A stretch of 64,000 nt of DNA from NCBI GenBank assembly GCA_947089425.1, contig CAMUKG010000002.1:124001-188000 (forward strand), in the 5' to 3' direction. This DNA comes from an uncultured Clostridia bacterium (lineage in GTDB: Bacteria > Bacillota > Clostridia > Christensenellales > Pumilibacteraceae). The translations under genes were made by a program, and so were the position numbers. Below, one piece after another: positions 51,454 through 59,421 of this stretch (within the stretch, counting starts at the first letter, position 1; the number at the start of each line of letters is the position of its first letter). The notes beneath the pieces are model-generated. The model worked only from the letters and a program-made list of their open reading frames with translations. It was not told the origin of the DNA and did no database searches.

Positions 51454-53271
51454 ATGAAGAAGAAAATAATTCCCATAGTGGTGTGCCTTGTGCTTGCGGC
51501 GTGCTTTACGCTTTGCGGATGCAGCGGCGAGTCATTTTCCAAAATAAAGGTTGTAGGCAAGCAAGACACAACCTACATGGTGCACGGAAACGGCGGCATG
51601 GCTGTGCAATACGGAAACTACGTTTATTTTATAAACGGTTATGCGGGCTACGACGATGCCGACGGTTCGCAAAACACATGGCCGAACGTGGTTAAAGGCG
51701 GGCTTTACCGCGCCGAATTTACGGGAGAACGCAAGGGTAACGATTTTGTGCCGTCGGCGGCTGAAGGCGCGGGCAGCATGGAGTTTGTTTCGAGCAAGAG
51801 CTACGACTACGAGAACAACGAGAGTTTGGTTGCCAACGTTCAAAGAATAGCGCCCAAACGCATAGGCACTTCGGGATACGCGAACGGCGGAATATTTATT
51901 TACGACGAATGGGTATACTTTGCGTCGCCCAACAACGAAAAGAACAAGTCGGGCACTGTGCAAACCACCAAAACAGATTTCTTCCGCGCCAAGCTTGACG
52001 GAACCGACGTTCAGAAAATTTACACCACCGAAAACACGGGCAACGAGTCGAACCCTTACGCGTTCTATAAATATAACGGCGCCGCCTATCTTGTGGCGCA
52101 AGACGGAACCGACCTCGTTTCGGTGCGCGTTGCGAAAAAGCCCGAAAATAAGGTTACAATCGCTACGGGCGTTACAAGCGTTTTGCTTCCGTATTCTCAA
52201 ACTTATTACAGCGGAATGAGCGAAAACACGCTCAACCACTTTGTGTATGTGCTTCGCGCGGTGCGCGACGGCGACCGGCAGAAAACGGGCAACGTTATAG
52301 AAATTATGCGTCCCGACGGAAAGAGCGGCGGCGTATATCACTCGCAGGAAAAAACGACCGACGCGCTCGAAGCGGTGCGCGACGGACTGTTGTTCTACCG
52401 CACGACAGACAATTCGAACAACACTCTTATTAAATACGACAGTTTGCACGACTTTTTAATGGGCAACGAAGAGTACACCGACGAGAACGGCGACAAGCAC
52501 GGCGCGGGCGAGGTGTACGGCGACGCCGCATATAAAAAGGAACAAGAATCGCTCGGCGCTTACGACGACGGCGCTCGCGTTCAGATTAGCGGCACCATTC
52601 TTTCCACCTCGAAGATTTCGGATTACACTTCGACTTATTGCTTCCGTCCGGGCGGAGAGCTTAGCAACAACGTTTATATGCTCGGCGCAAAGTCGGGCGA
52701 AGTCGAGCTCAGAAGTTCGCTTAACGACAAAATAAAGGTGCTCGGCGAGGGCGCCAAAATCGTGAATGTGGTAGACGACTACATGTATTTCACGGGCACC
52801 GACGCGAACGTTATTTACCGTAGCAAGTGGGCGCTTCCCGTAGGTTCGAAAGACGATAAAGAACAGGTTTCGGGTTCCGACGTTACGGCAAGCGGCTTTA
52901 ACGGCGACTACTGCGCGGGCTACATTGTGTATTTCGGCAAAGCCGACGGCTTGGCGGATTCATATACTTTCTTTAAAAACGTGGAGCGCTACATCGGTTC
53001 CGAACCCGTTTTAGTAGGTAAAAAACTCAGCTCCGAAACACTTTCCGCTCCGAGCATTTCGGTTAAAAACAGAGTTATAAGCTGGAGCGCTGTCGATAAC
53101 GCCGACAGCTACACCGTGTATCGCAAAACGAGCGACGCAACGCTTATAGTTGCCAAAGGCATAACCGAAACGAGCTACACCGTAGACGAAGGTCAGCCCG
53201 GCGAATATTGGGTTGTGGCGGCAACGTCGGACGGATTATACAGCGCCCGCTCGAATACCGTAACTCTTTAA
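51454..53271 (+). CDS. Lipoprotein with DUF5050/beta-propeller-like repeats and C-terminal Fn3 domain
   Basis: This encodes 605 residues. The lipobox is TLCGC. The main part shows repeating blade-like segments of the type GNYVYFINGYAGY, DEWVYFASP, YKYNGAAYLVA and DDYMYFTGT. They recall DUF5050 (prolow-density-lipoprotein-receptor-like) propellers, which display or sense surface ligands. A C-terminal fibronectin type III domain (about 525-605) contains VISWSAVDNADSYTVYRK. No enzyme motif is present. It is a single-gene unit with its own promoter and terminator. A surface sensor or binding role is likely. Confidence 0.72.
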   Translation: MKKKIIPIVVCLVLAACFTLCGCSGESFSKIKVVGKQDTTYMVHGNGGMAVQYGNYVYFINGYAGYDDADGSQNTWPNVVKGGLYRAEFTGERKGNDFVPSAAEGAGSMEFVSSKSYDYENNESLVANVQRIAPKRIGTSGYANGGIFIYDEWVYFASPNNEKNKSGTVQTTKTDFFRAKLDGTDVQKIYTTENTGNESNPYAFYKYNGAAYLVAQDGTDLVSVRVAKKPENKVTIATGVTSVLLPYSQTYYSGMSENTLNHFVYVLRAVRDGDRQKTGNVIEIMRPDGKSGGVYHSQEKTTDALEAVRDGLLFYRTTDNSNNTLIKYDSLHDFLMGNEEYTDENGDKHGAGEVYGDAAYKKEQESLGAYDDGARVQISGTILSTSKISDYTSTYCFRPGGELSNNVYMLGAKSGEVELRSSLNDKIKVLGEGAKIVNVVDDYMYFTGTDANVIYRSKWALPVGSKDDKEQVSGSDVTASGFNGDYCAGYIVYFGKADGLADSYTFFKNVERYIGSEPVLVGKKLSSETLSAPSISVKNRVISWSAVDNADSYTVYRKTSDATLIVAKGITETSYTVDEGQPGEYWVVAATSDGLYSARSNTVTL

Positions 53272-53300
53272 AACGAAATAGTATTTAACTATAAGAGAGA

Positions 53301-53331
53301 AAAAGACTTGCAAGGTTTTTGCAAGTCTTTT
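53301..53331 (+). terminator. Intrinsic terminator
   Basis: AAAAGACTTGCAA (53301-53313) and TTGCAAGTCTTTT (53319-53331) pair perfectly over 13 bp with the loop GGTTT. A and T runs on both sides would also let it serve the convergent AraC gene. Confidence 0.85.
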
Positions 53332-53418
53332 ATTATGCGGTTAAAGCCTCTGTAAGCGATTTAAGTTATAAGTGGGAATACGGTAAGTTTGCGATAAAAT
53401 GCGATTTTAACAACGGCG

Positions 53419-54204
53419 CTAATCGAACAAATGCTTTCTGAATTCTTTGGGCGCCATGCGCGTCTGCTTTTTAAAAAAGTTACTGAACGAAGCGGCGTCG
53501 AAAAATCCGAGCGAGTTGGAAATTTCGGCGATTGTGGAATCGGTTGCAAGAAGCTCTTTCGCGCGGTCTATTCGTTTTAAAAGAATATGTTGCTGCAAAG
53601 ATATGCCGAAAGTCTTTTTAAACAGGTTGGAAAAGTACGCGTCGTCGAGGTAGACGAGCGCCGAAAGGTCTTTGATATAAATTTTTTCGCCTATGTGAGT
53701 GTCTATATATTCGAAAACTTTGGCGAATTTTCCAACGTCGGTTTCTTCTATATTCACACCTTCGAAAAAGTTTGAGAACAAAAGTTTTAGGGCGCTGTCG
53801 GTTGCCTGACGGGAATGGAAAGAACTGTTCCCGTTGTTTTTTATTATTGTGAGAAACAAATAGTCGGCAATGCTTCTTTCCATACGGCAACAGGTTTTAA
53901 GCGGCAAAATTTTGAAAAAGTGCTCGGTTAGAATATCGGGTATTATGTGAATAAAATAGTGACCCATGCTATTTTTGCAATTTCCTTCCAAAATGGAAAG
54001 AGAGGGAACAAAGTAGAGAAAGCCCTCTTGCAAAGGCAGTGTCGCGTTGGTTAAAGCGAGTTCCGCTGAGCCCGAACGTATGTAATAAATTCGGACGTGC
54101 TTAAAATCGTTTACCATGCTTTTCCATTCTTTGCCCACTTCCATATATGCCGCGTCGATAATATCGAATTTTGCCGATTGAAAGAAGTTGTAAAAGCTTG
54201 CCAT
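53419..54204 (-). CDS. AraC-family transcriptional regulator
   Basis: This encodes 261 residues. The N-terminal cupin-like sensor domain (about 15-120) contains VRIYYIRSGSAELALTNAT and EGFLYFVPS. The C-terminal double helix-turn-helix (about 165-261) reads YIKDLSALVYLDDAYFSNLF, then DSTIAEISNSLGFFDAASFS and TRMAPKEFRKHL, the full AraC signature. AAAGGAGCG precedes the ATG at 54202-54204. It is divergent from locus B, and the shared region holds a palindrome, so it most likely activates the SGNH esterase and transporter operon in response to a sugar. Confidence 0.9.
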   Translation of the reverse strand: MASFYNFFQSAKFDIIDAAYMEVGKEWKSMVNDFKHVRIYYIRSGSAELALTNATLPLQEGFLYFVPSLSILEGNCKNSMGHYFIHIIPDILTEHFFKILPLKTCCRMERSIADYLFLTIIKNNGNSSFHSRQATDSALKLLFSNFFEGVNIEETDVGKFAKVFEYIDTHIGEKIYIKDLSALVYLDDAYFSNLFKKTFGISLQQHILLKRIDRAKELLATDSTIAEISNSLGFFDAASFSNFFKKQTRMAPKEFRKHLFD

Positions 54205-54258
54205 GCCGCGCTCCTTTTTTTAAAGCTTTTGTTTATTGTACAACAGATAGCCGCTCCA

Positions 54259-54273
54259 TGTCAAATTTTGACA
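54259..54273. promoter_or_regulatory. Candidate operator palindrome between AraC gene and locus B
   Basis: TGTCAAATTTTGACA is a perfect 7-1-7 palindrome. It lies between the divergent AraC gene and locus B. Its right arm also contains TTGACA, which could be a -35 box in its own right. Recognition by AraC-family proteins is often of direct repeats, so the binding protein is uncertain. Confidence 0.45.
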
Positions 54274-54316
54274 CCGCAAAAGTAGGATTTTTACAAGTTT
54301 ATATACGATTTTTCTA

Positions 54317-54345
54317 TGGCTTTGCGGCTAAAAATGTTTTATAAT
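54317..54345 (+). promoter_or_regulatory. Activator-dependent promoter candidate of locus B
   Basis: A perfect TATAAT (54340-54345) has only the poor -35 candidate TGGCTT (54317-54322) at 17 bases. A good -10 box with a weak -35 box is usual where an activator such as AraC recruits polymerase. Confidence 0.4.
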
Positions 54346-54453
54346 AGTTGTATTGAAATTAAAAGTGCGCGCATGAAAAGAAATGCGGTAAAAAGGCGCC
54401 GCGAAACGGCATTTTGCGTTTGCGCGAAAAATTCATACCGAAAGGAGGGTAAA

Positions 54454-55731
54454 ATGATTAAACGAATCCCCATATTGCTTCTACTCGCGCTTGCGCTGTT
54501 TTTGGGTGCGTTCGGGTGCCGTAGTGCGGAACCGTCGCCCGAGCAAGACGGCGGCAAAAAGCCCGAAGAATTCAATCCTACCGACTTACCGTATTATGTG
54601 GAGGACATAGAGAACTTGCAATACAGTTATACCGACGAAGAGAGAATACGTCCGTTTTGGCAAGGCAACGTTATACATAACGAACAGCTCATGGTTGTTA
54701 AGAAAGACGGCGTTACGAAAGGGCGGCTTTTATACGAACCCGCTCGCATTATATCGGTGCGCGATTGGAAGCTTGAAAAAGAATACGTTGAGGGCGAAGA
54801 CTACGAAATAGAGGGAGACACCATTACTTTGCCCGAAGGGAGCAAAATTCCCGTTTTTTGCGACGAGTGGAGCAGAGGCGAGAACGTTCCGTCGCAATAT
54901 CCGCTCGGCAACGCGGGGAACGGGTATCAAATGGTTGGAACTGACGGCACCGTTATGTATACCGAGTCGGGGCTTGTTTGGCAAAATTACATACACGTTA
55001 CTTACGCATATAACCCCGCCGACGTAAAGCGCGATTTGTTTGGCAAGTACGACGGCGCGCTATACGGGCTTACCGAAAAGATTGCGGGCGATTCTTCCGA
55101 CAAGAATTTGAAAATGGTCGTTTTCGGCGACAGTATTTCGGAAGGGTGTTCTTCGAGCGCTAAGTGGAACCACGCGCCTATGTGCCCGCCTTATGCCGAG
55201 CTTGTTAAATACGGGCTTGAAACTCTCGGCGGACTGAACGTGGACTTCACGAATATGTCGAAAGGCGGAGAAGCGTCGGGCTGGGCGGCGGATGCCGACC
55301 AACTGAACAGGCTTTCTAACCTTGCTCCCGATTTCTTGATTTTGGCGTTCGGCACAAACGACAAGGGCAGCGACATAGAGGGCGGGAATTACCGCAAAAA
55401 TATCGAGCTTGTGATAGAAACGGCGAAAACGGTGAACGCGGAATGTCAAATTATTCTTGTGGCGCCTTTCCCGTCGCATGAAAAGAGCAAAACTAACGCC
55501 GAGCACGCGCAAATAACGGCTACTTTAAAGGCGATTGCCGCAGAAACTCCGTATATGGACGTTGCGTGTGTGAGCATGTTCGAGCCGTGCGTTGAAATGC
55601 TTGAAAAGAAAAATTACTACGAAATCGCGGCGAACAACGTGAACCACCCCAACGACTTTATACACCGTTTTTACGCGATGAATATTTTAAGCGCGATTTT
55701 CGATTATGACGCGATTGCGTCGGGAAAATAA
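54454..55731 (+). CDS. SGNH/GDSL-type esterase lipoprotein of locus B
   Basis: This encodes 425 residues from the ATG at 54454, chosen for the strong AAAGGAGGG site and the signal peptide with lipobox AFGC. A frame starting at 54316 is longer but lacks a ribosome site. It has the same ancillary beta domain as the two locus A esterases (RPFWQGNVIHNEQLMV). The SGNH domain has VVFGDSISEG (Ser227), an oxyanion block AFGTNDKG and the last block NNVNHPND. It probably removes acetyl or other acyl groups from the glycan that the GH99-like enzyme attacks. It lies 20 bp before the sugar-binding protein. Confidence 0.85.
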   Translation: MIKRIPILLLLALALFLGAFGCRSAEPSPEQDGGKKPEEFNPTDLPYYVEDIENLQYSYTDEERIRPFWQGNVIHNEQLMVVKKDGVTKGRLLYEPARIISVRDWKLEKEYVEGEDYEIEGDTITLPEGSKIPVFCDEWSRGENVPSQYPLGNAGNGYQMVGTDGTVMYTESGLVWQNYIHVTYAYNPADVKRDLFGKYDGALYGLTEKIAGDSSDKNLKMVVFGDSISEGCSSSAKWNHAPMCPPYAELVKYGLETLGGLNVDFTNMSKGGEASGWAADADQLNRLSNLAPDFLILAFGTNDKGSDIEGGNYRKNIELVIETAKTVNAECQIILVAPFPSHEKSKTNAEHAQITATLKAIAAETPYMDVACVSMFEPCVEMLEKKNYYEIAANNVNHPNDFIHRFYAMNILSAIFDYDAIASGK

Positions 55732-55751
55732 ACAAAAAAAGGAGAACCTCA

Positions 55752-57164
55752 ATGAAAAAGAAAATTACCGCATTATTATCGGCTTTAATGGCGTTTGTTT
55801 TGTGCGCGGCTTGCTCGCCCAAACTCATGCCCCGACCCGATATAGAATACAACGTTAATCTTATGCCCGATAAAAACACGACCGAAACTTTGAGAATTTT
55901 TTTACCGAGCAATATAGAATCGGAGCAGGAATACATAAACGCGTTGCTTCCCGGTTGGTACGAGATGTATCCCAACGTTAAAATAGAATTCGACGCGCGC
56001 AGCGTAGACGACAACGCCTACGTTACGTCGGTGAACGCCGCGATTGCGTCCGGTCAGGTTCCCGATTTGTTTTGGACTAACACGGCTTACTATTATTACC
56101 TTATAAGCAAGGGGTGCATAGTGAACTTGGAGCCGTATTATAAAACGGAAAAGTTCGAATACGACAAAGCGGTTAGCGACGGGGCGGATACGTCGGATAA
56201 ACTCAACATAGATGGAGACTACTACAAAGAGTTTTTCGACATGAGCCTTTATGAAGAGCGCAGATATATTGTGCCGCGTTCTATGGACTCGGTTGTTACA
56301 TATGTGAACACAGAACTTTTGGCGGCGGCGGGAATAGACTACAAAACCGACGAACGCCTTACAAACGACTGGACTTGGGAAGATATGGTTGAAGTTTGCC
56401 GCGACGTGAGCGACTACGTTTTGAGCGACGAGGGCAGAGCGTCTAAATATAAAGACGCTTACGGCTTGCAAGCGGAGTTCGATTGGGAAGCGGTGTTCAA
56501 TCCCATTATGCTGTCTTACGGCTCGCAAGTTTTCGATAAAGACGGAAAAATAGCGGTTAACACTCCCGAAACGAAGAAAATGGCGGACGATATTCGCGCG
56601 TTGAAGAACGACGGCAGAGTGCTGCGCGTGTCTACCTCGCGTTCGTCGTTCACAAACGGAAACGTGGCTTTCGCGTTTTCGTCGTCGGGCGCCGCTCAAA
56701 TGGCTAAGAACGAACAAATTAAAGGCAAGTTCGACGCGCTTCCGTTCCCGCAAATAGGAGACGAGCCTAAAATAGGCTGCGGGTTCGTGGGCTACGGAAT
56801 AAGCTCCACAACAGAAGGAGTTAAGCGCGACCTTGCGTGGGCGTTCCTTAAATACATGATTTCGCAAGAGGGGCAAATGGCGCTTATAAACGGCGGACTT
56901 GCCACACCCTCGATAAGAGTGGACCTTGCCGAAGAAAAACAGTGGTCGAAAGGTTTTCAGCATCTTAACCTCGACGCGTGGCTTGCGTTCCCCGAACGCA
57001 AAGTGGCGTCTAACTTCTTTATGGCTCAGCCTTCCGAATATTCGTTCGATATTTTAAACGCGATTCAATCGTTTATGAAAAATCTTGCGGACGACGACAA
57101 ATGGTCTACCACGCGGTGCATAGACACTCTTGTCGAAGACCTTGAAGAGGCGATTTCGGCATGA
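55752..57164 (+). CDS. Sugar ABC transporter substrate-binding lipoprotein of locus B
   Basis: This encodes 470 residues. The lipobox is CAAC. Family 1 solute-binding pieces are TLRIFLPSNIESEQEYINAL, WYEMYPNVKIEFDARS, VPDLFWTNTAYYY, and later KYMISQEGQMALINGGLATP, the hinge and C-lobe signature. AAAAGGAGAA precedes the ATG. Its stop overlaps the permease start (ATGA), so binding protein and channel are coupled, unlike locus A where repeats separate them. Ligand unknown. Confidence 0.9.
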   Translation: MKKKITALLSALMAFVLCAACSPKLMPRPDIEYNVNLMPDKNTTETLRIFLPSNIESEQEYINALLPGWYEMYPNVKIEFDARSVDDNAYVTSVNAAIASGQVPDLFWTNTAYYYYLISKGCIVNLEPYYKTEKFEYDKAVSDGADTSDKLNIDGDYYKEFFDMSLYEERRYIVPRSMDSVVTYVNTELLAAAGIDYKTDERLTNDWTWEDMVEVCRDVSDYVLSDEGRASKYKDAYGLQAEFDWEAVFNPIMLSYGSQVFDKDGKIAVNTPETKKMADDIRALKNDGRVLRVSTSRSSFTNGNVAFAFSSSGAAQMAKNEQIKGKFDALPFPQIGDEPKIGCGFVGYGISSTTEGVKRDLAWAFLKYMISQEGQMALINGGLATPSIRVDLAEEKQWSKGFQHLNLDAWLAFPERKVASNFFMAQPSEYSFDILNAIQSFMKNLADDDKWSTTRCIDTLVEDLEEAISA

Positions 57165-58081
57165 TTGCAACAAAGAAAAAACTCGCTCTGTTTAAAAAGA
57201 AGGTTAAGCACAGCGTTGCGGGTTGGCTGTTTATATTGCCCATGACGTTCGGAATTTGCATGTTCACGCTCGTGCCTATTGCGCAGTCGTTTTATTATTG
57301 CTTTTATGACTACGACGTGATTTCCAAATTCGATTTTGTGGGAATGGGAAACTTTGCGAAAGTTTTCACCGACCCGCAAATGTGGAAAGTTGTGAGCAAC
57401 ACGCTGTTTTTTGCGGTTGTGAATATTCCCGCCGTTTTGGTAGGCTCGTATTTGTTGGCGCTTTTGCTTAACGTTAAGCTTAAAGGAACGAAAATATTCC
57501 GAGTGCTGTATTATCTGCCTTGCGTTGTGCCCGCGATTGTCGGCGGCATAGTGTGGAGCTACGTTATGCGCCAAAATCCCGAAACGCCCGGATTGTTCAA
57601 TCAGTTTTTGATTGCTCTCGGGTTGCCTATGTCGCAGTTTTTCTACGCCGACGATTTAACCGCGATACTCTCGATTGTGCTAATGAACCTTTTCGGGTTG
57701 GGCGGCGGCACAATTATATGGCTTGCTCAGTTCAAAAATATTCCGCCTCAGCTCTACGAAGCGGCGGAAATCGACGGCGCGAAGAGCCTTAGAAAGTTCT
57801 TTTCCATAACGCTCCCCATGAGCACGCCTATGATTTTTTACAACCTTATAACCACGTTTATAGTTACTTTGCAGTTCAACGGCACGCTTACGTTCGCGCC
57901 GCGCAACGGCTTGGGAAACGGCAACGCCACTTATATGTACGGGCTTAAAATTTATCACGAGGCTTTTAGGCGTTATAACATGGGCTACGCCTGCGCGCTC
58001 GCATGGGTGCTTGTGGTTGTTGTGGGTCTTATAACAGTGCTGTTATTTAAAACCAACAAGTGGGTGCAATACGATGACTGA
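57161..58081 (+). CDS. Sugar ABC transporter permease, MalF type, locus B
   Basis: This encodes 306 residues, with a short basic cytoplasmic N-terminus and six predicted membrane helices. The EAA loop reads LYEAAEIDGAKSLRKFFSIT. Phrases such as FRVLYYLPCVVPAIVGGIVW match the family and also the locus A permease (35062). It overlaps the binding-protein gene by four bases and the next permease by eight. Confidence 0.92.
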   Translation: MIATKKKLALFKKKVKHSVAGWLFILPMTFGICMFTLVPIAQSFYYCFYDYDVISKFDFVGMGNFAKVFTDPQMWKVVSNTLFFAVVNIPAVLVGSYLLALLLNVKLKGTKIFRVLYYLPCVVPAIVGGIVWSYVMRQNPETPGLFNQFLIALGLPMSQFFYADDLTAILSIVLMNLFGLGGGTIIWLAQFKNIPPQLYEAAEIDGAKSLRKFFSITLPMSTPMIFYNLITTFIVTLQFNGTLTFAPRNGLGNGNATYMYGLKIYHEAFRRYNMGYACALAWVLVVVVGLITVLLFKTNKWVQYDD

Positions 58082-58934
58082 CACGGCGTTATATAAAACA
58101 AGAAGAGTAGTAAAAAAGTCGGCGCTGTATTTGTTGCTTATTGCGTTTGCGGTTGTGTTTTTGTTCCCGTATGTGTTTATGGTAAATCGCGGACTTATGA
58201 GCAACGCGCGCATTTTAGAGCCGCACATGTACTATTGGCCGGACGGTTTGCACTTTAAAAACTACGCTCTCGCGTTCCGCGACGGCGGCTACGGCAAACC
58301 GCTTTTAAACAGCTTTATAGTGGGCGCGATAGTGGGCGTAAGCACTCCGCTTTCGTCGTTTTTGGCGGCTTATGCGTTTTCTAAACTCGAATGGCTCGGC
58401 AAGAAAGCAATGTTCACGCTTATGATGCTTACGTCGTTGCTTCCGGGCATAGTAACGCAAGTTCCGCTGTATGTGCTGTATAACGACTTGGGACTTACTA
58501 ACACGCTATTTCCGCTTTTTTTGCCGGGCTTGTTCTTCTGCGGCGCTATGAACGTGTTTTTAATGCGACAGTTTTTGATGAGCGTGCCCAAAGAAATGGA
58601 AGAGAGCGCAAAGCTCGACGGCGCCAACGCGTTTTTGCGTTGCTTCCGCATTTGCGCGCCGCTGTGCACTCCTATAATTATTTACATGGCTGTTCAGGGC
58701 TTTGTGGGAATTTGGGGCGATTACTTAACGCCGTCGATGTATAACAACCGAACTGACGCACCGTATACTTTGGCTTACGCGCTGTATACCATGACGGGGG
58801 AAGAGACTAACTCCACTCACCCCGAATGGATATTCGCGGCGGCAACTATAATGTCGATTGTGCCGACGATTGCGTTTATAGCGTTTCAAAAGTATTTAAT
58901 CGAGGGCATAGCGACTGCGGGATTAAAGTTATAA
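58074..58934 (+). CDS. Sugar ABC transporter permease, MalG type, locus B
   Basis: This encodes 286 residues with six predicted membrane helices. The EAA loop reads MEESAKLDGANAFLRCFRIC. It pairs with the MalF-type protein to import the locus B sugar. It ends the compact part of the operon. A 487-base repeat-rich gap follows before the glycosidase. No ATPase gene is nearby. Confidence 0.92.
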   Translation: MTDTALYKTRRVVKKSALYLLLIAFAVVFLFPYVFMVNRGLMSNARILEPHMYYWPDGLHFKNYALAFRDGGYGKPLLNSFIVGAIVGVSTPLSSFLAAYAFSKLEWLGKKAMFTLMMLTSLLPGIVTQVPLYVLYNDLGLTNTLFPLFLPGLFFCGAMNVFLMRQFLMSVPKEMEESAKLDGANAFLRCFRICAPLCTPIIIYMAVQGFVGIWGDYLTPSMYNNRTDAPYTLAYALYTMTGEETNSTHPEWIFAAATIMSIVPTIAFIAFQKYLIEGIATAGLKL

Positions 58935-58983
58935 CGGGTGTTGCGGATTCGCAAAGGAGAATTTGTTGTTACTTTGCGTGTAA

Positions 58984-59093
58984 CCCGACGCTTTGGCACT
59001 TTTGGAGGCGTGCCAAAAGTGCCGCAAAAGCACGTCGGGGACACTTTCGGCTGTGTCCCCGAACCCCCGCAACGATAAGGGGCTTTGCCCCTT
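58984..59093. repeat. Nested hairpin element
   Basis: An outer stem CCCGACG/CGTCGGG (58984-58990 with 59033-59039) encloses GGCACTTTTGG/CCAAAAGTGCC (58995-59005 with 59013-59023). Two further stems follow: GGGGACAC/GTGTCCCC (59037-59044 with 59053-59060) and AAGGGGC/GCCCCTT (59077-59083 with 59087-59093). No T run is present. It looks like a non-coding palindromic element or a structured RNA in the gap between permease and glycosidase genes. Confidence 0.65.
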
Positions 59094-59174
59094 AACTCCT
59101 CTTAACGGTTAAGCAAAGAAATGCCGACACAAAAATAAAAAGACAACACCGACCGTAAAAAGATGTCAAAAAAA

Positions 59175-59362
59175 CGTCATTGCGAGGAGCGAACGTAGTG
59201 AGCGACGCGGCAATCCCGAACATGGAGCGTAAGCCGCCGCGTTAAGCGCTTAGTGTAGGAGATTGCTTCGCTGACGCTCGCAATGACAATATTATGCCGC
59301 AATACACGCATGTGTTCGCAATGACAGATTCGTAGAAAGATTGCTGACGCTTGCAATGACAG
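59175..59362. repeat. CATTGCGAG-type inverted repeat with decayed extra arms
   Basis: GTCATTGCGAG (59176-59186) is repeated in reverse as CTCGCAATGAC (59277-59287). Two more decayed right arms follow (near 59317-59325 and 59353-59361). The middle segment GCGACGCGGCAATCCCGAAC is shared with the array at 34635. A plain AT-rich stretch of about 60 bases then leads to the glycosidase gene. Confidence 0.75.
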
Positions 59363-59421
59363 TGTAACTGAAATTTACGAAACAGTTGTTTCAAAAGCCA
59401 ACAAAAAGGAGGTCTTAAAAA

